36,018 bases of DNA from a virus. The position numbers and the translations under genes were made by a program. Location: IMG/VR virus record IMGVR_UViG_3300001458_000059, positions 1-36,018 of that record; one strand, written 5' to 3'. The number at the start of each line of letters is the position of its first letter. Position 1 is the stretch's first letter. Shown piece by piece: positions 29,664 through 36,018 of the stretch. The notes below the pieces were generated by a model, which searched no databases, was not told where the DNA came from, and saw only the letters and a list, made by a program, of their open reading frames with translations.

Positions 29664-30178
29664 TATTTGCTCCGCTTAACGATAGCCAGCGCTTGCTCCT
29701 GAGTATGGAGACCTACCACGTACACCGTTTTGGGCTTTCCCCAGAGCTTCGGCACTTTGACTGCGGTTAATACCTGGCGGCGTGCCTGCCCCCGACGCAG
29801 TGGCGCTGATATGTGCACCCATTCTCCGAATTCCAGAATCATTTGGTCGTAGTCGACACGCCCCATGATGTCTTCGGCTAATTGCATCGGGGTAATACCG
29901 GCGGCGGTTATGTCGGCCGCCAATCCCTGTATGTGCTGAGAGGTCGGTACACCGCCAATTTTTTTATTAACGGCAGGGCTTCGGTAACCCGACGAAACGG
30001 TAATAGGCCGACCTGTTAAGGCGCGTACAGGTTGCAGCACTTCGTTACACAGGCGATGTATTCGGGTGTAGATCACGCCGCCGATACGCACGCTGTTGTC
30101 CAGGCCATACCGCGCAGCCGTTTGGCTGCGGGTAAATTCGTCCAGGTAAAAGTTTTCTGATAGTTGATGGCGATCCAT
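29663..30178 (-). CDS. Endolysin, peptidase M15-type, 171 aa
   Basis: A peptidoglycan-cleaving L,D- or D,D-peptidase of the M15_3 class: SSGYRSPAVNKKIGGVPTSQ, then HIQGLAADI with zinc ligands His82 and Asp89 and His122 in EWVHIS. An N-terminal binding-like segment (MDRHQLSENFYLDEFTRSQT) leads in and a C-terminal basic tail follows. The start at 30178 has AAGGGGGAT upstream. No signal peptide is seen, so it depends on the holin for export. It is the first gene of the leftward lysis operon, facing away from the divergent packaging operon. Confidence 0.9.
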   Translation of the reverse strand: MDRHQLSENFYLDEFTRSQTAARYGLDNSVRIGGVIYTRIHRLCNEVLQPVRALTGRPITVSSGYRSPAVNKKIGGVPTSQHIQGLAADITAAGITPMQLAEDIMGRVDYDQMILEFGEWVHISAPLRRGQARRQVLTAVKVPKLWGKPKTVYVVGLHTQEQALAIVKRSK

Positions 30179-30206
30179 TACATAACATCCCCCTTGCTGG
30201 TTCTGA

Positions 30207-30236
30207 TTTTTAAAACAGCTTTTGGTTTTTAAAACC
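30207..30236. promoter_or_regulatory. Repeated TTTTTAAAAC sites in the divergent late region
   Basis: TTTTTAAAAC occurs at 30207-30216 and 30226-30235, 19 bp apart (about two helical turns). The second lies in a 13-bp palindrome GGTTTTTAAAACC (30224-30236). They sit between the divergent lysis and packaging operons, upstream of both start sites. They may be activator or RNA polymerase (UP-element) sites. Confidence 0.4.
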
Positions 30237-30287
30237 GAGTGGGGTCAGTTTGCATGGCTCGCGCGGGGCAATCTTTTAAAGGACTTT

Positions 30288-30305
30288 AAAATATTGCTTA
30301 TAAAC
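30288..30305 (+). promoter_or_regulatory. Candidate late promoter for the packaging operon
   Basis: AAAATATT (30288-30295) followed by GCT and TATAAAC (30299-30305) lies 40 bp before the first packaging-operon gene. It resembles the element at 16605-16621, which is oriented to the capsid operon. A weak -35 is consistent with activator dependence. Confidence 0.45.
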
Positions 30306-30344
30306 AGGTGGGTACACTGAGGGAAATTAGTTTGAGGCTACATC

Positions 30345-30749
30345 ATGGGGATCATGGATGCACTTAAAGATTGGTGGGTGCCACTGATCACCATTGTTAA
30401 CTTTATTGCGGTATGGATTGCCTGGTCGTTTCGTAAAGCGACCGTAAGCCCTGATGATTTCAAAGGCTTTACTACCGAAATTGCCGGATCAATTCAGAAG
30501 CTGGAAAACGATCTGAAGGGTCAGAAGAGCGATCAGGATAAGATTCTGGCAGAACAAGACAGGCGCCTGGTTAAAGTTGAAGCCGAATTAAAACACCTGC
30601 CCCGACATAAAGACTTTGAGGATATTCATGTTCGCATCGGCGGAATATCCCGATCGTTGTCAAAAGTTGAAGGCGCTATGAATACGATGAATCAGCAAAG
30701 CAGTCTGATTTATCAGCATCTGTTAGACCAATCCAAATCCAGGGGGTGA
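30345..30749 (+). CDS. DUF2730-family protein, 134 aa
   Basis: The first gene of the rightward packaging operon. An N-terminal membrane helix (WWVPLITIVNFIAVWIAWSF, about 10-29) is followed by a charged coiled coil (KLENDLKGQKSDQDKILAEQ and RIGGISRSLSKVEGAM). This plan and position are those of DUF2730/Mu gp25-like proteins, which lie between lysis and DUF3486 genes. GAGG lies 8 nt before the chosen ATG; a second ATG at 30354 is possible. It may anchor assembly or a lysis accessory complex in the membrane; the role is not established. Confidence 0.85.
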   Translation: MGIMDALKDWWVPLITIVNFIAVWIAWSFRKATVSPDDFKGFTTEIAGSIQKLENDLKGQKSDQDKILAEQDRRLVKVEAELKHLPRHKDFEDIHVRIGGISRSLSKVEGAMNTMNQQSSLIYQHLLDQSKSRG

Positions 30750-30754
30750 AGATC

Positions 30755-31063
30755 ATGAATTTCTCAGACCGTGTGTCTGCCCGTGAGCGGCTGATTGTTC
30801 TGCAACTGTTAATGCAGGATGCCGACAACGCTGTTACTGAATACGAACTGAAGCAGTCTATGGCGGCGGTCGGCCAGACAATTTCAGGACAGGATTTAAA
30901 AGACCAGTTGCGCTGGCTGGAACGCCAATGGCTGGTAAAACTTGAGCCATCGCTGTTGGACAGCACAGGCATGATCGTCCGCATTACTGAGCGTGGCGCG
31001 GATGTTGTCAGTGGCGCGATGTCTGTTGATGGCATTGAGAAACCACGTAAAGAGGTGTTCTGA
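30755..31063 (+). CDS. gp26-like (VpaChn25_0724-type) phage protein, 102 aa
   Basis: The chosen ATG at 30755 gives MNFSDRVSARERLIVLQLLM, which fits the conserved start of this family; a GTG at 30746 overlaps the previous stop and would add three residues. The remainder (DNAVTEYELKQSMAAVGQTI, QLRWLERQWLVKLEPS) forms a winged-helix-like fold, ending MIVRITERGADVVSG. Such proteins sit between DUF2730 and DUF3486 in Mu-like phages. The function is unknown, but the fold suggests DNA or protein binding in packaging. Confidence 0.82.
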   Translation: MNFSDRVSARERLIVLQLLMQDADNAVTEYELKQSMAAVGQTISGQDLKDQLRWLERQWLVKLEPSLLDSTGMIVRITERGADVVSGAMSVDGIEKPRKEVF

Positions 31064-31064
31064 C

Positions 31065-31643
31065 ATGGGTCGTCAATCCAGCATTAAACAGTTGGCTCCG
31101 GATCTGCTGGATAAGCTGAATGAGCTGCTGCGCGATCCGCGTATTAATCAGCTGGATGCGACGGCTCGTATTAACGAGATTCTGGAAGAACGCGGCGAAG
31201 ATCCTATCAGTAAATCTGCGGTAAACCGCTACAAGATGAGCATGGATCAGGTGGGACGTGCTATCCGGGAAAGCCGGGAGATGGCCGATATCTGGATCGG
31301 TAAGCTGGGTGCTGCCCCGCAAAGTAAGGTGGCTAACCTTACGTCGGAGATTATCCGTAACTCGCTGATTGATTTATCGCTGGCGATTCAGCGCATCACG
31401 ATGGGTGAGTCTGATCCAGAGGTTGTCGCGGGTGCCGTTAAGATGGTTAAGGATTTAGCGTTTAGCCATGAGAAGCTGGAAAAAGCCGTCAGCGAAACCA
31501 CGAACCGTGAAGCCAAAATTAAAGAGCAGGCCCGACAGGAGGCATTGCAGGAAGCAGCGAAAAACGCTGAAGAAACCGCACGTGCTCAGGGTATGGATGA
31601 AGACCAGGTAACGTTCTGGCGTAACAAGGTTCTGGGAGTTTAA
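31065..31643 (+). CDS. DUF3486 protein (Mu gp27-like, probable small terminase), 192 aa
   Basis: The protein begins MGRQSSIKQLAPDLLDKLNE, then contains a helix-turn-helix-like ATARINEILEERGEDPISKS with AVNRYKMSMDQVGRAIRESR, and a helical C-terminal domain rich in K/E. This matches DUF3486, which is encoded next to the large terminase in Mu-like phages and is thought to act as the small terminase subunit that recognises phage DNA. The ATG is 1 nt after the preceding stop and AGAGG precedes it. Length fits the family (about 190). Confidence 0.88.
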   Translation: MGRQSSIKQLAPDLLDKLNELLRDPRINQLDATARINEILEERGEDPISKSAVNRYKMSMDQVGRAIRESREMADIWIGKLGAAPQSKVANLTSEIIRNSLIDLSLAIQRITMGESDPEVVAGAVKMVKDLAFSHEKLEKAVSETTNREAKIKEQARQEALQEAAKNAEETARAQGMDEDQVTFWRNKVLGV

Positions 31644-31646
31644 CCC

Positions 31647-33263
31647 ATGGCGATTAAACCCCGCGCCGATACTATCCGCTGCGTTGAATGGGATGAGTTG
31701 CCCGCCAGTGCGCGCAACATTCCCGACGGCTTTAACCCTGCTGCTGAAGGCGTTTTGATGAAACACCAGGTGAAGTGGCTGCGCATCACTGCACCGATTA
31801 AAGTGTGTTCAAAAGGCCGCCGAACCGGTATTACTTTTGCTGAAGGTTTGGATTCGCCGCTAACCGCTGGTGCAACGAAAGCGGCTGGCGGTATGGATGT
31901 TTTTTATATCGGCGATACCAAAGAGAAAGGTCTGGAATTTATCGGCTATTGCGCGAAGTTTGCAAAAACAATCGCGCAGGCACAGGCCGGTGGTATGTCG
32001 GAAATTGAAGAATTTCTGTTTGAAGATCAGCAGGAAGACGGCACAACAAAACACATCACCAGTTACCGCATTCGCTTTGCTTCGGGTTTTAAAATTGTCG
32101 CGCTGTCCAGCAACCCGGCGAACATCCGTGGTCTGCAGGGTAAAGTTATTATTGATGAGGCGGCATTCCATCGTAACGTCGCGGCAGTTATTGATGCTGC
32201 AACCGCGCTGCTTATTTGGGGTGGTCGCGTTTCTATTATTAGTACGCACAATGGTCGTGCGAACGCATTTAATAGCCTGATTAAAGATATTGAAGACGGC
32301 CGTTACGGTGACAGTGCTGAGGTATTTACCTGCACGTTCGATGACGCGGTAGCCAACGGGCTGTATGAACGTGTGTGCATGATGAAAGGCGAAAAGCCAA
32401 CCATCGAAGGCAAAAAGCAATGGTATGCCACCATCCGCAATGCGTACGGCCCACGTAAAGCTCAGATGCGCGAGGAGCTGGATGCCATCCCGCGCGATGG
32501 CACCGGTACCAGCATGCCGGGTATCTGGATTGATAATGCAATGCCGGATAAACCTTATCGGCCCGTCGTTCGTCTGGCACTGGCAGATGACTTTGCTCAG
32601 AAGCCTGTAGATGAACGTGAAGACTGGGCGGCTGACTGGATCAGACGTTACATCGATCCGGTGTTGGCACTTTGCACGCCAGAGCATCTGCATGTGTTCG
32701 GCCACGATTTTGCCCGCCATCGCGACTATTCCATTTTCACGCCGCTGGCCATTGAACCAGGTCGGCATCGTTACTGCCCCTTCGTTTTTGAAATGCATAA
32801 GGTGCCAACGCGGCAGCAGGAGCAAATTATCTGGTACATCCTTGATCGGCTTCCGCGATTTTGTGGCGGTGCGATGGATGCCACAGGCTCTGGTGAAACT
32901 CTGGCGGAATATACGGCGGATAAATACGGCAGCGGCATGATTGCTCAGGTGAAACTGAATCGGGGCTGGTATGGCAGCTGGATGCCAAAAATGATTCAGC
33001 AATTTGAGGACGGCACGATTCAGGTTCCGAAAGATCAGGATCTGGCGAATGATCTGCGCGCCATTGAGGAGGTTGATGGCATTCCTTTGGTGAGCAAACA
33101 GCGCCGACAGGATTTAAAAGATCCGGATACGTACCGCCACGGCGACTTTGCGCCGTCTCTGGCGTTGGCAAATTTCGCCAGCATTGAAATGCGTCAGGGG
33201 CCGGTTGAGGTGGCCAGTCGCCACCGCCGCCAGACGGCTGATTTACTTGAGGGGTATGTATGA
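31647..33263 (+). CDS. Large terminase (Mu gp28-like), 538 aa
   Basis: The packaging motor ATPase and nuclease. The Walker A-like motif is KVCSKGRRTGITF (about 52-64) and Walker B is GKVIIDEAAFH (about 165-175). A C-motif-like SIISTHNG follows. The C-terminal RNase H-type nuclease shows acidic residues at 'HVFGHDFARHRDYSIF', 'GGAMDATGSGE' and 'YRHGDFAPSLALA'. Length is near Mu gp28 (551). It cuts and packages phage DNA with host ends, as expected for a transposable phage. It is preceded by the DUF3486 gene and its stop overlaps the portal start by 4 bp (ATGA). Confidence 0.95.
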   Translation: MAIKPRADTIRCVEWDELPASARNIPDGFNPAAEGVLMKHQVKWLRITAPIKVCSKGRRTGITFAEGLDSPLTAGATKAAGGMDVFYIGDTKEKGLEFIGYCAKFAKTIAQAQAGGMSEIEEFLFEDQQEDGTTKHITSYRIRFASGFKIVALSSNPANIRGLQGKVIIDEAAFHRNVAAVIDAATALLIWGGRVSIISTHNGRANAFNSLIKDIEDGRYGDSAEVFTCTFDDAVANGLYERVCMMKGEKPTIEGKKQWYATIRNAYGPRKAQMREELDAIPRDGTGTSMPGIWIDNAMPDKPYRPVVRLALADDFAQKPVDEREDWAADWIRRYIDPVLALCTPEHLHVFGHDFARHRDYSIFTPLAIEPGRHRYCPFVFEMHKVPTRQQEQIIWYILDRLPRFCGGAMDATGSGETLAEYTADKYGSGMIAQVKLNRGWYGSWMPKMIQQFEDGTIQVPKDQDLANDLRAIEEVDGIPLVSKQRRQDLKDPDTYRHGDFAPSLALANFASIEMRQGPVEVASRHRRQTADLLEGYV

Positions 33264-35503
33264 ATAACGGCATCTGGATTAGCCCTGATCAGTTTGTGCA
33301 ATTTGGCGAGAAGGCTCAGGGCTTTTCTGACCACATTGTGACTCGCGATCGGGCACCTGATTTTTCTGGCCTGGGTAGTTATCTGCCTAACCCTGACCCT
33401 ATTTTGAAGGCTCAGGGTAAGGATGTGTCGGTCTATCGCAGTTTACGCGGGCATGCGGCTGTTGGCGGTGCTATTCGTCGCCGTAAGGCCGCTGTAACTG
33501 CGTTGGAGTCGGGTGTTAAGCGAGGTAATGCATCGGCACGCGTTGAGGCCAATATTAAAGCCATTATCGACGATATCGACGTCGTGCAGTTCACACGCGA
33601 TGTATTGGAAGCCACGCTTTATGGTTTTCAGCCGATTGAGCTGTTGTGGAACAAAGGCCAGCGCTGGACGATCCCTGGTGAGTTAATTGCTAAGCCGCCG
33701 GAGTGGTTTACCTTCAGCACTAAAAATGAATTGCGGTTCCGTAGCCGTCAGTCTCCGTTGGAAGGTGAGCCGTTGCCGGTACGTAAATTCCTGCTGCCGC
33801 GCAACGACGCAACGTATCAGAACCCGTGGGGTGTGGCGGATCTGGGCATGGTGTTCTGGCCAGCCACCTTTATGAAAGGCGGCCTGCGCTTCTGGGTTCA
33901 GTTTGCGGAAAAATACGGCACTCCATGGCTGGTCGGTAAGGTTCCCCGCAACACTAACCGTTCGGTGAAAAATGACCTGGCAGCCGATCTGGAGGCCATG
34001 ATTCAGGATGCGATCGCAGTGGTACCGGATGACTCCAGTGTCGATATCATTGAGGCTGGATCGAAAGCGGGGGCGGCTGATGCGTATGAGAAGTTGCTGA
34101 AGTATTGCCGATCTGAGATCAATATCGCATTGCTCGGCCAGAATCAGACCACGGAATCGAACAGCACAAACGCCAGTGCAACTGCGGGCCTTGAGGTTGC
34201 GGATGATCTGCGCGACAGCGATGCGGGATTGGTATGCAGCACAATGAATACTCTGATTGAGTGGATCATGTATGCCAATGGAATGTCTGGCCCTGCACCC
34301 AAGTTTGATATGTGGGAGCAAGAGCAGATTGATGATGTTCAGGCAAAACGAGACCAGTCGCTTACCGGTGCCGGTGTTCGCTTTACCAAAAAATACTGGA
34401 TGCGAACTTATGATCTGAATGATGACGATCTGGAAGACACCGTAAAGGTTGAACCAAAAACTCCGGCCCCAGCGGTTCAGTTTGCAGAAGCTGATGCCGC
34501 AAATGACAACCCGGTACGCAAGCGGACAGCTGAGCTGTCAGAGCAATTGATGCAGGCTGCTGCCGATCCTCTTCGTGCCTGGCTGGAAGTTATCCGTGGT
34601 TTGGCAGCCGCTGCCGGTAATCTGGATGCATTGCATACGCAGCTGCTGGAAGCGTATGAAAGCCTTGATGCCGAAGACATGACGACGCTGTTTGAATCTG
34701 GATTCATGGTGGCTCAGGCGCGTGGTATTGAGGACGTGGCGACTGAAGCCGGTCAGTCTATGGGGTATGCCTTCGCCGAACCAACGGCGGTGTTTGCCGA
34801 GCAGCTGGCGGCTCTGCAAATCCGTCTGCGAAATCTGGTGCCAACAAAGCGCTGGACAGATCTGCAGAAGAACGCGCATGACCGGGCATTTGTTGTCGCT
34901 GGAGCAAAAAAAGCGGATCTGCTGAATGACCTGGCCAGCGCAGTTATGACAGCCATTCAAAATGGCGGAACCATTGAGTCGTTCCGTGCTGACTTTGACG
35001 CGATCATCGATCGGACTGGCTGGTCATATAATGGCGAGCGTAACTGGCGTACGCGGGTTATCTATTCCACCAACATGAGCAGCAGTTATCACGCTGGGCG
35101 CTTATCCCAGCTCAATGATCCTGATTTGCAGGCAGTGGCACCATTCCGTATGTATCGGCATGGCGGTAGTGCCGAACCACGCCTGGAACATTTGAAGTGG
35201 GATAAAATTACCCTGCCCGCAACAGACCCATGGTGGGATACCCATTACACGCCGAATGGCTTTGGCTGCAGTTGTTATGTGATTGCGGCATCCCACGCAA
35301 CAGCAGAGCGTATGGGCGGTCGTTTTGAAACACCGCCAGCAGACCTTCCGGGGGATATCGGTGAAGGCTGGGATTATGCACCAGGTGCAAATTCAGATGC
35401 GGAGATTCGGCTAATCGTTGAGCGTAAACTGCTACAGCTTCCGCAAGTGTTGGCCAGAGCTTATGCCGATGCCTGGCGGGCTGAGCTTGGGCGTGTACGA
35501 TGA
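33260..35503 (+). CDS. Portal (DUF935) fused to minor head protein F, 747 aa
   Basis: A fusion of two proteins that are separate in Mu. Residues 1-500 are DUF935 portal (Mu gp29): DVLEATLYGFQPIELLWNKG, RFWVQFAEKYGTPWLVGKVP, LLGQNQTTESNSTNAS, and the C-terminal AYESLDAEDMTTLFESGFMV. Residues about 510-690 are the F/SPP1 gp7-type minor head domain with NWRTRVIYSTNMSSSYHAGR, the WWDTHYTPNGFGCSCYV motif and other conserved residues. The usual long C-terminal part of F is missing. The chimera would place the minor head protein directly at the portal vertex. Start ATG overlaps the terminase stop by 4 bp. Confidence 0.93.
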   Translation: MNNGIWISPDQFVQFGEKAQGFSDHIVTRDRAPDFSGLGSYLPNPDPILKAQGKDVSVYRSLRGHAAVGGAIRRRKAAVTALESGVKRGNASARVEANIKAIIDDIDVVQFTRDVLEATLYGFQPIELLWNKGQRWTIPGELIAKPPEWFTFSTKNELRFRSRQSPLEGEPLPVRKFLLPRNDATYQNPWGVADLGMVFWPATFMKGGLRFWVQFAEKYGTPWLVGKVPRNTNRSVKNDLAADLEAMIQDAIAVVPDDSSVDIIEAGSKAGAADAYEKLLKYCRSEINIALLGQNQTTESNSTNASATAGLEVADDLRDSDAGLVCSTMNTLIEWIMYANGMSGPAPKFDMWEQEQIDDVQAKRDQSLTGAGVRFTKKYWMRTYDLNDDDLEDTVKVEPKTPAPAVQFAEADAANDNPVRKRTAELSEQLMQAAADPLRAWLEVIRGLAAAAGNLDALHTQLLEAYESLDAEDMTTLFESGFMVAQARGIEDVATEAGQSMGYAFAEPTAVFAEQLAALQIRLRNLVPTKRWTDLQKNAHDRAFVVAGAKKADLLNDLASAVMTAIQNGGTIESFRADFDAIIDRTGWSYNGERNWRTRVIYSTNMSSSYHAGRLSQLNDPDLQAVAPFRMYRHGGSAEPRLEHLKWDKITLPATDPWWDTHYTPNGFGCSCYVIAASHATAERMGGRFETPPADLPGDIGEGWDYAPGANSDAEIRLIVERKLLQLPQVLARAYADAWRAELGRVR

Positions 35504-36018
35504 GTATCAGCATTGAGGTGAACGACGGCGAAGTCGGTACGGCTTTACAGTCGCTTTATGATGCGCTGGGCAACATTGATCCCGCACTTAAGGAAATCGG
35601 TGAGGTGCTGGTCGACAGCACCAGACAACGCTTTAAGACAGCTACCGCACCCGACGGAACCGAGTGGGAAGATAATGCAGATTCGACACTGCTCAACTAT
35701 GCCTCCCGCTTTAAGACCTCGTTTACCAAGAGTGGCCGCATATCGAAGAAAGGCCGACAGCGAATAGCAAACAAGCTGCCTGGTACTGGTGAGACCAAAC
35801 AGCTGCAGACTCAGATCTTCTACAACGTAAAGAATGGCGTTCTGGAGGTCGGATCGCCTCTGATTTATTCAGGCACGTTCCACTTCGGTGCGAAGAAGGG
35901 CCAATACGGGAAAGGCGTTCCGTGGGGAAAGATTCCTGGTCGCAAGGTTGTGGGTCTATCAAAGGAAGATCAAACCAGCATCAACGACATCATCCCCCGC
36001 TATCTGGGCTTTGCATAG
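35500..36018 (+). CDS. G: Virion morphogenesis protein gpG-like, 172 aa
   Basis: Similar to Mu gpG and P2 gpS-type virion morphogenesis proteins. N-terminal MSISIEVNDGEVGTALQSLY, then EIGEVLVDSTRQRFKTATAP and DGTEWEDNADSTLLNY are typical, and the C-terminal half contains YNVKNGVLEVGSPLIYSGTF followed by HFGAKKGQYGKG. These proteins are needed for joining head and tail or for tail completion. It follows the portal-F gene with a 4-bp ATGA overlap, as in Mu-type operons. In Mu the next gene is I, but here the window ends at its stop codon. Confidence 0.92.
   Translation: MSISIEVNDGEVGTALQSLYDALGNIDPALKEIGEVLVDSTRQRFKTATAPDGTEWEDNADSTLLNYASRFKTSFTKSGRISKKGRQRIANKLPGTGETKQLQTQIFYNVKNGVLEVGSPLIYSGTFHFGAKKGQYGKGVPWGKIPGRKVVGLSKEDQTSINDIIPRYLGFA

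Larger units (their letters stand above)
1..36018. mobile_element. Mu-like transposable siphophage / prophage (ends not seen)
   Basis: Nearly every gene in the window is phage-derived. The combination of MuA-type transposase, MuB-type ATPase, Ner, GemA, Mor, Mu-I protease, DUF3486, Mu-type terminase, DUF935 portal and gpG identifies a Mu-like transposable phage. Tail tube plus a long tape measure without a sheath gene indicates a siphovirus tail. The window starts and ends exactly at stop codons, so the phage termini, host flanks and any tail-fibre genes may lie outside. No terminal TG...CA inverted repeats or target-site duplications were recognised inside. Confidence 0.9.

Noticed and set aside
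30224-30236. GGTTTTTAAAACC as an intrinsic terminator
   Set aside because: The stem is A/T-rich with no loop and no following T-run; a binding site is more plausible.
31860-33002. 380-aa frame antisense to the terminase
   Set aside because: The terminase frame has all family motifs; the antisense frame has no protein-like motif or ribosome site and reflects codon bias.
33683-34321. 212-aa frame antisense to the portal
   Set aside because: It is a shadow of the well-supported DUF935 frame.
1-36018. CRISPR arrays, tRNA, rRNA, insertion sequences
   Set aside because: No regularly spaced repeats, cloverleaf-like genes, rRNA segments or additional transposases were seen on reading the window.

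Overview
The window is almost entirely a Mu-like (transposable) prophage or phage genome of siphovirus type. It is most likely from a gammaproteobacterium with balanced base composition, but the host genus cannot be named because no bacterial flanking gene is present. The Mu hallmarks are a DDE transposase (MuA type), its AAA+ partner (MuB type), Ner, a short cI-like repressor, GemA, Mor, a Mu-I protease/scaffold, and Mu gp27-, gp28-, gp29/F-, gpG-, gp36- and gp37-like proteins. There is no sheath and no Mu-type contractile baseplate. A 1382-residue tape measure instead implies a long non-contractile tail. Neither phage end, nor any tRNA, rRNA or CRISPR array, was recognised, and the window is cut exactly at two stop codons.

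Layout. A switch lies at about 26.1-26.25 kb. Leftward from it (minus strand) runs the early operon: ner, a winged-helix gene, a DUF3102-like gene, transposase A, B, then about a dozen small, tightly overlapping early genes, gemA and mor (26.1 to 16.8 kb). After a 216-bp regulatory gap come the protease/scaffold, major capsid, decoration, head-completion, tail tube, tape measure and tail-tip genes (16.5 to 0 kb). Rightward from the switch lie the repressor and three lysogeny-side accessory genes (26.2 to 28.3 kb). A leftward lysis operon (endolysin, holin-like, Rz, overlapping Rz1 and two small genes; 30.2 to 28.1 kb) converges on them. A rightward packaging operon (DUF2730, gp26-like, DUF3486, terminase, portal-F fusion, gpG; 30.3 to 36.0 kb) diverges from the lysis operon.

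How it works. The repressor probably silences a strong leftward promoter that has an operator in its spacer. When the promoter fires, Ner, A and B support replicative transposition and Mor is made. Mor (or a similar activator) then probably turns on late promoters. The two candidate late promoters, before the capsid operon and before the packaging operon, share an A/T-rich motif.

Most unusual features: (i) the canonical Mu late operon is split between G and I, and the terminase-to-G half sits on the other side of the repressor in the opposite orientation; (ii) a 75-aa two-helix membrane protein gene is embedded antisense between tail tube and tape measure, with its own extended -10 element and a hairpin terminator; (iii) a perfect 26-bp palindrome lies inside a coding sequence; (iv) two overlapping 12-bp palindromes lie just downstream of mor; (v) a secreted DUF4124-like protein lies in the lysogeny-side group.
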